Source: Prevotellaceae bacterium
Lineage (GTDB): Bacteria; Bacteroidota; Bacteroidia; Bacteroidales; Paludibacteraceae
Direction of reading: 5' to 3'
Assembly (NCBI GenBank): GCA_031271815.1
Contig: JAISVA010000031.1
Coordinates: forward strand, 1-32,821
DNA length: 32,821 bases
Below are positions 7,347 to 15,360 of this stretch, piece after piece. The notes under the pieces were generated by a model. That model worked only from the letters and a program-made list of their open reading frames with translations, ran no database searches and had not been told where the DNA came from. A program made the position numbers and the translations under genes. The stretch's first letter is position 1. Each line of letters begins with the position of its first letter.

Positions 7347-7369
7347 TACAAAAAATTTTAATAAAAGAA

Positions 7370-8446
7370 ATGAGAAAAAAATCCATCATTTTGTCCGTTT
7401 TTTTAGCCGTCTTCGGCGCTGCTTTTTCGCAGGAATTTTTGTGGAAAGCCGGGATGCACGGTTTTTTTGATAATAACGAATTTTCAGGTTCGCAACTGAG
7501 AAACTCGCAGACAATGGCGGGCATTCATATTGCGCCCGAAGTAGGATTGGGCTGGAATAAACAGCATCGCATCTTTGTCGGAGCTGACCTGATGCACGAA
7601 TTTGGCAGCGACAGACTGATTGATTATTCCGATTTAATCGCGTATTATGAGTTTGACAGGCAGCCTTTCCGTTTTTATATAGGTTCTTTCGCTCGAAAAA
7701 TGACGCTGGAAAAATATCCGCGAATGTTTTTTCAGGACAGCATTTTGAATTACCGTCCGATGGTAACCGGGATATTTTGGGAGAAATACTCGGACAAATA
7801 TTTCCTCAATGCGTGGCTTGATTGGACGGGACGGCAAACGAAAGTGACAAACGAAGCATTTTTTGTCGGCTTGTCGGGACGGTATAATTTAAAGATGCTC
7901 TACGGTCAGCTTTTCAGCTATTATTATCATTTTGCGTCGAAAAAAGATCCGGAAATTCCTGAAGGATTGCACGACAACGGTTTGGTGTGGGCATCGCTGG
8001 GAATTGATTTAACGGAAGAAACAGATTGTTTTGAAAAACTGGAAGCGAACGCAGGCTGGACTGCCGGTGTGGAGCGCGACAGAAGCATCAGGGAATGGCA
8101 CACGCCGCAAGGTTTTTTGTCGGAAATAAAAGTGGAATACAAAGGTCTCGGATTGTTTAATTCCTATTACCGGGGCGGACGGCAACAGGTTTTTTACGGC
8201 GATCACAGCAATGAAGTTTATTGGGGCGATCCGTTTTACCGCTCAACGGAATATAATCGTACCGACCTGTACATCAAATTTATAGAAACGGAAGTTGTTC
8301 GGTTGAAATTTACCTGTTCGTTCCATTTGGTGGAGAAAGCGGTGTATCACGAGCAGCTGTTTACGGCTACGTTTGATTTGGATAATTTCAGTATGAAGAA
8401 AGAGAAAAATTACGAATATATTTGGGATAACTGGTTTAAAAGGTAA
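7370..8446 (+). CDS. predicted outer-membrane beta-barrel protein of unknown function
   Basis: The 358-residue product begins with a clear signal peptide (MRKKSIILSVFLAVFGAAFS, cleavage before QEFLW). The rest alternates aromatic and polar residues with many Gly and Tyr, as in transmembrane beta strands: IHIAPEVGLGWNKQHRIFVG, YYEFDRQPFRFYIGSFARK, FFVGLSGRYNLKMLYGQLF. It ends in WDNWFKR rather than a bare terminal Phe. I do not recognise a named family, and a structural or porin-like role is a guess. The ATG at 7370 is chosen over an earlier in-frame codon at 7286 because it starts the signal peptide and follows the -7 box. It is monocistronic and followed by a repeat. Confidence 0.75.
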   Translation: MRKKSIILSVFLAVFGAAFSQEFLWKAGMHGFFDNNEFSGSQLRNSQTMAGIHIAPEVGLGWNKQHRIFVGADLMHEFGSDRLIDYSDLIAYYEFDRQPFRFYIGSFARKMTLEKYPRMFFQDSILNYRPMVTGIFWEKYSDKYFLNAWLDWTGRQTKVTNEAFFVGLSGRYNLKMLYGQLFSYYYHFASKKDPEIPEGLHDNGLVWASLGIDLTEETDCFEKLEANAGWTAGVERDRSIREWHTPQGFLSEIKVEYKGLGLFNSYYRGGRQQVFYGDHSNEVYWGDPFYRSTEYNRTDLYIKFIETEVVRLKFTCSFHLVEKAVYHEQLFTATFDLDNFSMKKEKNYEYIWDNWFKR

Positions 8447-8473
8447 TGTTGTTTAAAGAGTTGAATGGGTACA

Positions 8474-8600
8474 GAGCTGTCTAAAAAGTAAGCGAATTAA
8501 CACCAATTGTTTAATCTAAATATATAATTTTCTAATAATTAGACATTAATTTAGAGTCAATTTGTGCAATTCGCAGATAAATGTATTCTTATACAGCCCC
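8474..8600. repeat. near-palindromic repeat, copy B of four
   Basis: The left end GAGCTGTCTAAAAAGTA is answered by TATACAGCCCC at the right. AGCGAATTAACACCAATTG is mirrored by CAATTTGTGCAATTCGC. The core is AT-rich. Its interior is closest to copy C. It fills most of the 214 bp gap between the barrel gene and argB; I see no other feature there. Confidence 0.6.
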
Positions 8601-8660
8601 ATGTAACAGAACGGCAAAACCGAACAGCATTAATATAAAAAAATATATATAAATACAAAA

Positions 8661-9428
8661 ATGGAAAAACTAACAATTATCAAAGTCGGAGGAAAAATCG
8701 TAGAGGAAGAGGAAACGCTGAAACAGCTTTTAGCCGATTTTTCCTCGATAGAAGGACATAAAATTCTGGTGCACGGAGGCGGACGTTCGGCAACCGCCCT
8801 GGCATCGCGCCTGGGCATTGAGAGCCGACTGGTAAACGGCAGGCGCGTAACCGACGAAGAGACACTGAAAATTGTTACGATGGTTTACGCCGGATTGGTC
8901 AACAAAACAATCGTTGCGCGATTGCAAGCATTGAATATCAACGCATTGGGATTGACAGGCGCCGATTTGAACTACATGCGATCCGAAAAACGCCCGGTAA
9001 AAGAGGTGGATTACGGTTTCGTAGGCGATGTAAAAGAAGTAAATGCCAAGATATTAGCCGATTTGATTCATCAGGATGTTGTTCCTGTGTTAGCTCCGCT
9101 GACGCACGATAAAAAGGGAAATATGCTCAACACGAACGCCGACACAATTGCCGGCGAGGCAGCTAAAGCGTTGACCGGGTATTTTGACGTTACACTGGTA
9201 TTCTGTTTCGAGAAAAAAGGCGTTCTGATGGACGAAAACGACGATGAAAGCGTTATTTCCGAAATTACCCGTCCGCTGTTTGACGAATATGTCGAGAAAG
9301 GAATGATCCGGGGCGGAATGATTCCAAAACTGGAAAATTCATTTCAAGCCATCCAAGCCGGCGTAAAGCGGGTAATCATCACGAAAGCAAGCGAGATAAA
9401 TAAGGCGACGGGAAGTGTGATCAAGTAG
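8661..9428 (+). CDS. argB: N-acetylglutamate kinase-type enzyme
   Basis: This 255-residue amino-acid kinase phosphorylates the gamma-carboxylate of an N-acylated glutamate, the second step of arginine biosynthesis. Visible landmarks are IIKVGGKIVEEE with the phosphate-binding lysine, the VHGGGRSATALASRLG glycine loop (from about residue 37), NGRRVTDEETL, GLTGADLNYM, LAPLTHDKKGNMLNTNADT and MIRGGMIPKLENSFQAI near the C-terminus. In Bacteroidota arginine synthesis can run through N-succinyl rather than N-acetyl intermediates, so the true substrate may be N-succinylglutamate; sequence alone does not decide. It leads the plus-strand group argB, GNAT remnant, mnmD. No other arg genes are in the window. 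Confidence 0.93.
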   Translation: MEKLTIIKVGGKIVEEEETLKQLLADFSSIEGHKILVHGGGRSATALASRLGIESRLVNGRRVTDEETLKIVTMVYAGLVNKTIVARLQALNINALGLTGADLNYMRSEKRPVKEVDYGFVGDVKEVNAKILADLIHQDVVPVLAPLTHDKKGNMLNTNADTIAGEAAKALTGYFDVTLVFCFEKKGVLMDENDDESVISEITRPLFDEYVEKGMIRGGMIPKLENSFQAIQAGVKRVIITKASEINKATGSVIK

Positions 9429-9501
9429 GCAGTCCGGATAAAAACAAGTTTTTTATGCTACTAAAAATCAGAAAGTTAAATAAAATTCAAAAGAAGATAT
9501 A

Positions 9502-9989
9502 ATGAATAATTTAAAAATCCGTCCGATTTTGAATGATGAATATCCTCTTCTGGAGGATTTTTATACTACGTAATTTTTCTGCCTCCCGGAGCAGATCCTT
9601 TAGCGCGAAAGATAATCTTTGAACCGGAGATTTTTGTGTATATCAAGGATTTCGGCGGCAGGGATGATTTGCGAGTGGTGGCAGAACAGGACGGACAAAT
9701 AGTCGGTTCGGCATGGGTTCGGATAATTCCTGCATACGGGCACATAGACGGCGACACGCCCGAACTTGCGGTCTCCGTGCTGCCGGATTGGCGTGGACAC
9801 GGGATCGGAAGTCAAACGATGGAAAAGCTTTTTGAATTGCTGCGTGAACATGGATACCGGCAAACTTCTCTTTTGGTGTAAAAGGAGAATCCTGCCGTGC
9901 GGCTCTATGGGCGACTGGGATATAAGATCTCCGCAGAAAGAACCGACCATGCAAATCACGAGGATTATTTGATGATAAAAGAGTTATAA
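9502..9989 (+). pseudogene. GNAT acetyltransferase, broken by a frameshift and a nonsense codon
   Basis: The gene starts MNNLKIRPILNDEYPLLEDF and meets a TAA at 9571-9573. The body continues in another frame as VIFLPPGADPLARKIIFEPE, then VVAEQDGQIVGSAWVRIIPA and LAVSVLPDWRGHGIGSQTM, whose RGHGIG is the acetyl-CoA binding loop of GNAT enzymes. Adding one T to the T5 run at 9558-9562 restores D-F-L-Y-Y-V-I-F-L-P-P-G. A second lesion, TAA at 9879-9881, stands where the reading requires Gln before KENPAVRLYGRLGYKI, a single C-to-T change. The remaining frame is open to 9989 (YLMIKEL). The restored protein would be about 162 residues. The lesions are independent, so decay is more likely than sequencing error. 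Confidence 0.85.
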
Positions 9990-10003
9990 ATTTGCAGCGC
10001 ATC

Positions 10004-10657
10004 ATGTATATTCTTGAAAAAACAGCCGACGGCTCGCATACCTTTTTTGTTCCGGAATTAAATGAACATTATCATTCCGTCAACGGAGCTTTGACCGAGT
10101 CAAGACACGTTTTCATAAATGCAGGATTGAATCAAATCGAACAAAAGGAGATTTCTGTACTGGAAATCGGATTCGGTACGGGATTAAACGCAATCCTTAC
10201 CTGCCTGGAAGCAAAATCAAGAAGCATTCCGATTCATTATACCGGCATCGAACTTTACCCGATTGATAAAAAATGGATAAAAATGCTTAATTTCCCCGAT
10301 GAAATCGATATGGAAAATTCTGTTTTTGACTATTTACATGATTGTGAATGGAATAAGGATGCGCGGATTGATGCTTTTTTTACACTGCATAAAATAAAAG
10401 GAGATTTGACAAAAATGCGATTTAACCGTACTTTTGACTTAATCTATTTCGACGCATTTGCTCCGGAGAAACAGCCGGAGATGTGGTCTCCGGAAATTTT
10501 TTCTCATCTTTTCAATCAAACAAATCCCAACGGAATCCTGACGACCTATTGTGCAAAAGGTTCTGTCAGAAGAATGTTACAAACTGCAGGTTACGAGACC
10601 GAACGACTGCCCGGTCCGCCGGGAAAACGTGAAATGCTGCGGGCGAGAAAATTATAA
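10004..10657 (+). CDS. mnmD: stand-alone MnmD tRNA methyltransferase (MnmC N-domain type)
   Basis: This 217-residue protein matches the DUF752/MnmC methyltransferase domain without the FAD oxidase half, the MnmD form. It uses S-adenosylmethionine to convert 5-aminomethyl-(2-thio)uridine at tRNA wobble position 34 to the methylaminomethyl form. The SAM loop is VLEIGFGTGLNAILT. The family hallmark DLIYFDAFAPEKQPEMWS and the C-terminal PGPPGKREMLRA are present. The ATG at 10004 (MYILEKTADGSHTF) is chosen over an in-frame TTG at 9992. It follows the GNAT remnant by 14 bp and ends in a terminator hairpin, so it is probably read from the argB side. Confidence 0.9.
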   Translation: MYILEKTADGSHTFFVPELNEHYHSVNGALTESRHVFINAGLNQIEQKEISVLEIGFGTGLNAILTCLEAKSRSIPIHYTGIELYPIDKKWIKMLNFPDEIDMENSVFDYLHDCEWNKDARIDAFFTLHKIKGDLTKMRFNRTFDLIYFDAFAPEKQPEMWSPEIFSHLFNQTNPNGILTTYCAKGSVRRMLQTAGYETERLPGPPGKREMLRARKL

Positions 10658-10662
10658 CGAAA

Positions 10663-10693
10663 AAAGCCATGAATAAAAATTACTCATGGCTTT
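10663..10693. terminator. terminator between mnmD and the lipoprotein gene
   Basis: AAAGCCATGA at 10663-10672 pairs with TCATGGCTTT at 10684-10693 across an 11-base loop. It lies 6 bp after the mnmD stop and before the convergent lipoprotein gene, so it may serve both strands. Confidence 0.7.
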
Positions 10694-10722
10694 CTCAACA
10701 ATCAAAACATTATGAAAAAAAT

Positions 10723-11169
10723 CTATTTCTTTTCTTCTTCTTTTTTCTCTGCGCTACATTCTTTTTTTTCTGTGCATTTGCCTTTGCAACATTTTCCTTT
10801 ACCGGTGCATGGTACTTTTTTGTCTAACAGTTCTTTTTGTTCGGCAACGGATAAATTGTCAAAATTAGCCAATGCGGCTTCGCTTTTTTCGATGCAGGCT
10901 TTTTTCTCGGCGATGCTTTTTTCAAAACATGCTTTTGCCTTACCGATCATCTCTTTTTGTTCCTCTACAGTAAGGTTTTCGAAATTCTGCCATTTCTCAA
11001 AATATGCTTTTTGTTCTTCTGTCATCTCGCATTTAGATGCACGGCATTTTTCCGATTTCTCACATGTTGCTTTGCAACCTCCGGCAACGCCTTCCTTGTT
11101 CGCATTGCCACAACAAGACGAAATTAACGCCAGGCAGAAAACACTTAATAATAATCTTACTTTTTTCAT
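10723..11169 (-). CDS. Cys-rich lipoprotein with a duplicated LTVEEQ-type motif
   Basis: The 148-residue product starts MKKVRLLLSVFCLALISSCC, a lipoprotein signal peptide whose lipobox LISSC predicts cleavage before a Cys. The mature part is unusually rich in Cys and Lys: GGCKATCEKSEKCRASKCEM near the start, single Cys in KACFEK and KACIEK, and PCTGKGKCCKGKCTEKKEC at the end. Two related segments, FENLTVEEQKEMIGKAKACF and FDNLSVAEQKELLDKKVPC, resemble an internal duplication. I do not recognise the family. Metal binding in the periplasm is a reasonable guess from the CxxxC and CCKGKC spacings. The start at 11169 is the first Met of the signal peptide. It is convergent with mnmD; a plus-strand frame over the same bases is an artefact of Lys codons. 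Confidence 0.75.
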   Translation of the reverse strand: MKKVRLLLSVFCLALISSCCGNANKEGVAGGCKATCEKSEKCRASKCEMTEEQKAYFEKWQNFENLTVEEQKEMIGKAKACFEKSIAEKKACIEKSEAALANFDNLSVAEQKELLDKKVPCTGKGKCCKGKCTEKKECSAEKKEEEKK

Positions 11170-11360
11170 TTTTACTTTTGTGTTATTTGATTTTAAATAA
11201 TGGACTGCTAATATAACGAGAATAAACAAATATTATTGATGTGAATATGCAATAATTTATTTTTTTTGACAATAATTTAAGATTCTTGACGGGTTTTTAT
11301 CCATTCTTGCAAGAAAATAGCTTGAAAATCAATTCTTTCGGAGTGATGAGAGAATTTTAC

Positions 11361-12335
11361 TCAACAAATCTTGCCATATCCTATATCCGGTTTGTTTTTC
11401 GCGATGCATTCTTCAATATAAGTATATACGTGGCGAACTCTCTTCTCTTCAAAAATCTCTTCTACTGTAATCATTAAGCCGGTTTCAAAGACATTCCCGA
11501 ATTCATCGTTGAGAGCCGTTCCGAAAGTGCGCATCGTTGGCGAAAGCGCCATGTAGGCATTAATCAAAGGCGGAATATTTTTCCCTCTTTTCCGGATTTC
11601 TTCTTTCAGGATCTGGTAGTTTTCCTTGTAAGTCGCTTTGTGAAATATCTTGTCCATATTTGTCGGGTCAAAGCTGACTTTCAAAGCTTTATGAGGGGTA
11701 ACCAAATGATCCTTATCCGGAAAATACCGGTCTAAGAAATAGTAAATCAAATTTTGTTCTTCTTCTCCGAAGGAAGGATACATCGTTGCTTTTCCGAAGA
11801 AATATTTTGATTGAGGCAGCGTGATGATCAACGCGCCCAGCCCGTCCCAAAGATTGTCAAGGGCAAACAGGCTTTTGGAACCCATCCGGGTGGACTGGTA
11901 TTCGGGACGCACAAAGGAACGTCCCAACTCAATGGTGTAAGGCAAATATTCGTTGACGAATTTATCGGAATAAGCAAAGAGGTGAGAAGAGGTCAGCTGC
12001 GGAATATTATTTTCATCGAAAGTGACATCCGAACCGTGTATATAGCGGTACCCGCCGATGATTTCTTTTTCTTTCGGATTCCACACGATTAACTGGTGAT
12101 ATGGCTTTTCCATACGATCGTATTCGTCAATATCGACCGAGAAACCGGTACCTCCGCCGGAAGCGCGGAAAGAAATTTCCCTCAACCTGCCTATTTCGAG
12201 CATCACATTGGGGGAATTATGTTGAGTAACGACATAAATTTCATTGTCGCTCTTATTTGTTTTCCGCAGGAATCTTTCGGGTGTCAATTCTGCTTCCAAC
12301 AATTCAATTCTTATCGGTTCGATAATCGCTTCCAT
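11361..12335 (-). CDS. glsB: N-acyltransferase, GlsB-like (glycine lipid synthesis)
   Basis: This 324-residue protein resembles the GNAT-type N-acyltransferases of the OlsB/GlsB group (often annotated hemolysin-like). GlsB of Bacteroides places a 3-hydroxy fatty acid on the amino group of glycine, the first step to glycine lipids. Typical segments are IGRLREISFRASGGGTGFSV, then QLIVWNPKEKEIIGGYRYI and YTIELGRSFVRPEYQSTRMG. No signal peptide or TM segment is seen, so a membrane-associated cytosolic protein is likely. It starts 33 bp after the stop of the GlsA-like gene, which fits the known glsB/glsA pairing in Bacteroidales. The acyl acceptor is taken from that precedent and not seen directly. 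Confidence 0.82.
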   Translation of the reverse strand: MEAIIEPIRIELLEAELTPERFLRKTNKSDNEIYVVTQHNSPNVMLEIGRLREISFRASGGGTGFSVDIDEYDRMEKPYHQLIVWNPKEKEIIGGYRYIHGSDVTFDENNIPQLTSSHLFAYSDKFVNEYLPYTIELGRSFVRPEYQSTRMGSKSLFALDNLWDGLGALIITLPQSKYFFGKATMYPSFGEEEQNLIYYFLDRYFPDKDHLVTPHKALKVSFDPTNMDKIFHKATYKENYQILKEEIRKRGKNIPPLINAYMALSPTMRTFGTALNDEFGNVFETGLMITVEEIFEEKRVRHVYTYIEECIAKNKPDIGYGKIC

Positions 12336-12368
12336 TCAGCTTTTTCGTTATTTCAATTTTCCAAAAAT

Positions 12369-13208
12369 CTATAAACTATATACTTTCTCTCTGATCCAAT
12401 CAGCCCATTCGCGTTGTGATTTTGTTTTGTCGAATGTCGTCCACGAAATGGGTTTTCCTACTCTGATTGTAAAGGTTTTGTTGCGTTGTTTATATAATTC
12501 ATCTACCAGATAAAGCATCTCAATATTGACCTTTATGCCCAATTTTGTCCGAAGATACCCAAGGTTGTAAAAGAAAGGCGAATTATATCCAACAAAATGC
12601 AAAGGTACAATATCTCTTTCATATTGTATCGCTTTTGCTACAAAAGTTTTTTTCCATTCCAAATCCCGTATTCCGCCTTTTTGCTTGCGCGATACCATTC
12701 CGGCAGGAAAAAACAGGATAGGATTGTCCGATTCATACGTGTTATTAATCATCGCGGTCGAATCCTTTGCCAACGCGCCAAGTTTATTTATAGGAATAAA
12801 AAAGTCAGCCAGGTTTTCCACATGCATCAGCATATCGTTGACCGGAGCTTTTGCTTCCCCGTAATGATCGCTCAGGAATTTGAGGATTGCCACCCCGTCA
12901 GCACCGCCGAGCGGATGGTTGGAGGCAAAGATAACCCTTCCGTTTGCCGGGAGATTTTCTTCTCCTTCGATTTTGATCGTAATGTTAAAATCATCTAAAA
13001 TAGCTTTGGCAAAATCTGCTCCGTACAGGTCTCCGTATTTTCTGAAAAAACCGTTCAAGTCATCCTGATGCGCTATTTTTTTCAGATAACGAATCATAAA
13101 TTGAGGTAATTTTTTTTTCAATCCCGGAGCCTTATCGGCAAGAATCGCATCAATATCTATTTTGTCTTTTTGTCGTGCCGTGCTTTCGGACGTAATGTTT
13201 TCGGACAT
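12369..13208 (-). CDS. glsA: O-acyltransferase, PlsC-like, GlsA-type
   Basis: This 279-residue protein belongs to the lysophospholipid acyltransferase-like (PlsC) superfamily. The active-site motif reads SNHPLGGADGVAI, with His and Asp separated by five residues rather than the usual four. FPAGMVSRKQKGGIRDLEWK is the downstream substrate-binding block and DIVPLHFVGYNSPFFY follows. In Bacteroides GlsA adds a second fatty acid onto the hydroxyl of N-acyl glycine made by GlsB, and the adjacent GlsB-like gene supports that role. I choose MSENITSES at 13208; a longer frame from 13295 is possible and would sit 5 bp from the DUF2851 stop. The three genes DUF2851, glsA and glsB look like one operon. 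Confidence 0.82.
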   Translation of the reverse strand: MSENITSESTARQKDKIDIDAILADKAPGLKKKLPQFMIRYLKKIAHQDDLNGFFRKYGDLYGADFAKAILDDFNITIKIEGEENLPANGRVIFASNHPLGGADGVAILKFLSDHYGEAKAPVNDMLMHVENLADFFIPINKLGALAKDSTAMINNTYESDNPILFFPAGMVSRKQKGGIRDLEWKKTFVAKAIQYERDIVPLHFVGYNSPFFYNLGYLRTKLGIKVNIEMLYLVDELYKQRNKTFTIRVGKPISWTTFDKTKSQREWADWIREKVYSL

Positions 13209-13300
13209 TCTGTCGCTGTTTAAATTAAATTTTTCCAAAAATACATTTTTTTCGTCATAATTGAAAGTATAATTGGCTAAAAAACGAGAAATCAATGTTT

Positions 13301-14578
13301 TTAGGAAGATTTTCGACTACTCAATAATTGATACCCGATTCCGCACTGCAAGCATTTTTTCTCGTTGCAATACTGTTTTTTCAATTCTAAAAGGGCTTGT
13401 GTATCATAGGCATTTTCTGCGTTTACGCCTAACTGTTCCCATTTTTCGATGATGCTGTTTTGTTCCGGGGCAATTTTTTCCAGCAGGGAATAGGCTCTTT
13501 CCAGGATTTCGGGACAATCCTTTTTGATGGAAAAAGCGAATAAAAAAGGGGATACAGTGTTGATTAACAGAATATTAATACTTTCTTCTCCGATAACTTT
13601 CTTCCGTTTGGGCGAAATCTCTCCAAACGTGTAGTGGTTCTCCCAGTATGCCGACGTTCCGTATCGAAAAAAATGGTGTAATTTCGTCAGATCGCCGGTT
13701 TCCATCAGACGGGAAAAAAGCTTGGATGAGCGATGAATTAACATCGCAAACTGTGCAATCCGGATGGTGGGAAAATTGACCGGACGCATTTTCGCAAACT
13801 TCCAAAGTGACGAATCAATCGGCGATAAAGAGAATTTTTGACGCAAAAAAAGATATTCTTTTTGCAGGAACCGGAAATATTCGTCATTTGTTTCTCCGCT
13901 TAGCAAACCTGCCTGTCCGAAAAGCAGCGCTTCGATTTGCGCTAAATTATCCTTGTGTTTTCCCAAGCAGGCGAGCGGAAGTGATTTTGCCAGCATTTCG
14001 AACGGCAAACTGTTTATATTCATCCCGAAATTCCTTGTGAGAAAGACATAAAAGGTCTCCTCCCAGTTGTTATTATTTTGCGTTAAATGCATCAATATTG
14101 CGTCTGTTTTTCGCATAAAACGCTCGTTCAGCAATTGGTGAAGATGAAGTTTGATACATTCGGGCGACAGCTGTTTCCAGAAAGATTCGCACCGGATCCA
14201 CTCGCCGGAGGAGAGTAACACCTTATGCCGCTCCCTGATCTCTTCGCGGATAGCAATTTCAAGTTGCGGGATTTCTTCGCCGGTTTGCCGGTAAACCGGT
14301 CGGTTTGCCTTTTCGACTACGTGCAGAATCACGGAGTTATATGATTTATCTTTGTGATGATTGTGACGGTTCCAGTCGGCGGAAGTAAGGTGGATTTCTA
14401 CATTTCCGGCCCACAGGGTTTTCCCGATTTTTATTTTTGCATTGAAGAAATCGGGACCGGCATCCGTGTTCTTTTTTCCACGGTCGATAATTTCAACCGC
14501 TTCTCCGGTTGTCGTTTTCAACGATTCCATCGCAAATAATCCGTATTGCCAAACGTATTGCAACAAGTTTTCCTTCAT
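13301..14578 (-). CDS. DUF2851 family protein
   Basis: This 425-residue soluble protein matches DUF2851, widespread and uncharacterised in Bacteroidota. The N-terminal block MKENLLQYVWQYGLF, then NTDAGPDFFNAKIKIG and WAGNVEIHLTSADWNRHNHH, is the conserved part. The order Asp-Phe-Phe-Asn, then Gly-Asn-Val-Glu-Ile-His, recalls the acidic-then-E-x-H/K layout of PD-(D/E)XK nuclease folds, which I offer only as a resemblance. The C-terminus has a Cys pair in CNEKKCLQCGIGYQLL that could bind a metal. No signal peptide or TM segment is visible. It is the first gene of the group with glsA and glsB; a link to lipid synthesis is not implied by sequence. Confidence 0.8.
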   Translation of the reverse strand: MKENLLQYVWQYGLFAMESLKTTTGEAVEIIDRGKKNTDAGPDFFNAKIKIGKTLWAGNVEIHLTSADWNRHNHHKDKSYNSVILHVVEKANRPVYRQTGEEIPQLEIAIREEIRERHKVLLSSGEWIRCESFWKQLSPECIKLHLHQLLNERFMRKTDAILMHLTQNNNNWEETFYVFLTRNFGMNINSLPFEMLAKSLPLACLGKHKDNLAQIEALLFGQAGLLSGETNDEYFRFLQKEYLFLRQKFSLSPIDSSLWKFAKMRPVNFPTIRIAQFAMLIHRSSKLFSRLMETGDLTKLHHFFRYGTSAYWENHYTFGEISPKRKKVIGEESINILLINTVSPFLFAFSIKKDCPEILERAYSLLEKIAPEQNSIIEKWEQLGVNAENAYDTQALLELKKQYCNEKKCLQCGIGYQLLSSRKSS

Positions 14579-14623
14579 ATGATTTTTTAAAAGTTCGTTT
14601 TATTTTATTGAAAATAGTTGGAT

Positions 14624-14763
14624 GAGGCTGTTTAAAAGTCCGCCGGATTACACAAATTAACGCGAATCATTCAATTTGCAAACCGTAAATACAGATAAAT
14701 CAGAATATTAATTTTGTGCTGATTTGTGTAATTCGCGGGTAAATATCTATTGAAACGACCTCC
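14624..14763. repeat. near-palindromic repeat, copy C of four
   Basis: The left end GAGGCTGTTTAAAAG faces an inverted right end GGAGGTCGTTTCAA. The inner arms GGATTACACAAATTAACGCG and the inverse of GATTTGTGTAATTCGCGGG are clearly related. It lies between the DUF2851 gene and the end of the Lrp gene, filling most of a 197 bp gap. Confidence 0.65.
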
Positions 14764-14775
14764 TGAAAAAATTGC

Positions 14776-15237
14776 CTATTTATACGTAATCGGCACCTCT
14801 CTTTTTACGCTTTGTTCAAGTGAAATCAATGTTTCGGTGGCAGAGACGCCTTTTATGCTTTGTATTTTTCCGTTGAGCAGCTGCATCAGGTGCTCGTTGT
14901 CGCGGGCATAAAGCTTTACCATCATTGTATAAGGCCCTGTGGTGAAGTGACATTCCACGATTTCCGGTATTTTTTGCAATTCGGGAACCACTTCGGAATA
15001 CATTGAGCCTTTTTCCAGTTTGATTCCAATGTAGGTACAGGTTTGGTAACCAAGCATTTTCGGGTTTACGTGATAGCCTGATCCAATAATTACTCCCATA
15101 TCAATCAAACGCTGTACGCGTTGATGGATGGCAGCGCGGGAAACTTCACATTCTGCAGCTACGTCCTTGAAAGGGATACGGGCATTTTGGGTAATTACTT
15201 CCAGGATATGTTTGTCGAGACTGTCTATTTTTTCCAT
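14776..15237 (-). CDS. Lrp/AsnC family transcriptional regulator
   Basis: This 153-residue protein has the standard Lrp/AsnC layout. An N-terminal winged helix-turn-helix covers about residues 5-55 (DKHILEVITQNARIPFKDVA, then CEVSRAAIHQRVQRL), and a C-terminal RAM ligand-binding domain follows (TYIGIKLEKGSMYSEVVPEL, VECHFTTGPYTMMVKLYARD, GVSATETLISLE). Such proteins assemble as octamers or dimers and respond to amino acids. Its targets cannot be read from sequence. A 15 bp near-palindrome between promoter and start may be an autoregulatory operator. The gene is transcribed alone, on the same strand as the upstream FKBP genes but separated from them by a hairpin. Confidence 0.93.
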   Translation of the reverse strand: MEKIDSLDKHILEVITQNARIPFKDVAAECEVSRAAIHQRVQRLIDMGVIIGSGYHVNPKMLGYQTCTYIGIKLEKGSMYSEVVPELQKIPEIVECHFTTGPYTMMVKLYARDNEHLMQLLNGKIQSIKGVSATETLISLEQSVKREVPITYK

Positions 15238-15250
15238 TTGTAATGAATAC

Positions 15251-15265
15251 TTATCAATTTGATAA
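15251..15265. promoter_or_regulatory. possible operator in the lrp leader
   Basis: TTATCAATTTGATAA is a perfect inverted repeat of 7 bp arms (TTATCAA/TTGATAA) around one central base. It sits directly downstream of the -7 box and 13 bp before the start codon, where a bound regulator would block transcription. Confidence 0.4.
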
Positions 15266-15273
15266 CAAAAGTA
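15266..15273 (-). promoter_or_regulatory. -7 box of the lrp promoter
   Basis: The minus strand reads TACTTTTG, matching TAnnTTTG, 29 bp upstream of the ATG at 15237. No good -33 TTTG is present. Confidence 0.5.
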
Positions 15274-15299
15274 GTGATTTTAATATAAATATGGCCATT

Positions 15300-15346
15300 T
15301 TTAAAGAAAAAAGTCGCAGAAATTTATTCTACGACCTTTCTTTAAA
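15300..15346. terminator. hairpin terminator after the FKBP genes
   Basis: TTTAAAGAAA plus AAAGTCG at 15300-15316 pairs, with small mismatches, with CGACCTTTCTTTAAA at 15332-15346. It begins 14 bp past the stop of the last FKBP gene and separates it from lrp. Confidence 0.55.
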
Positions 15347-15360
15347 GAATTGGTAAAAAC

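Noticed and set aside
10712-11200. A 162-codon plus-strand frame opposite the Cys-rich lipoprotein gene
   Set aside because: It is the mirror of Lys/Glu-rich codons on the minus strand. The minus frame has a proper lipoprotein signal and lipobox, and the plus frame is a Ser/Phe-rich low-complexity reading.
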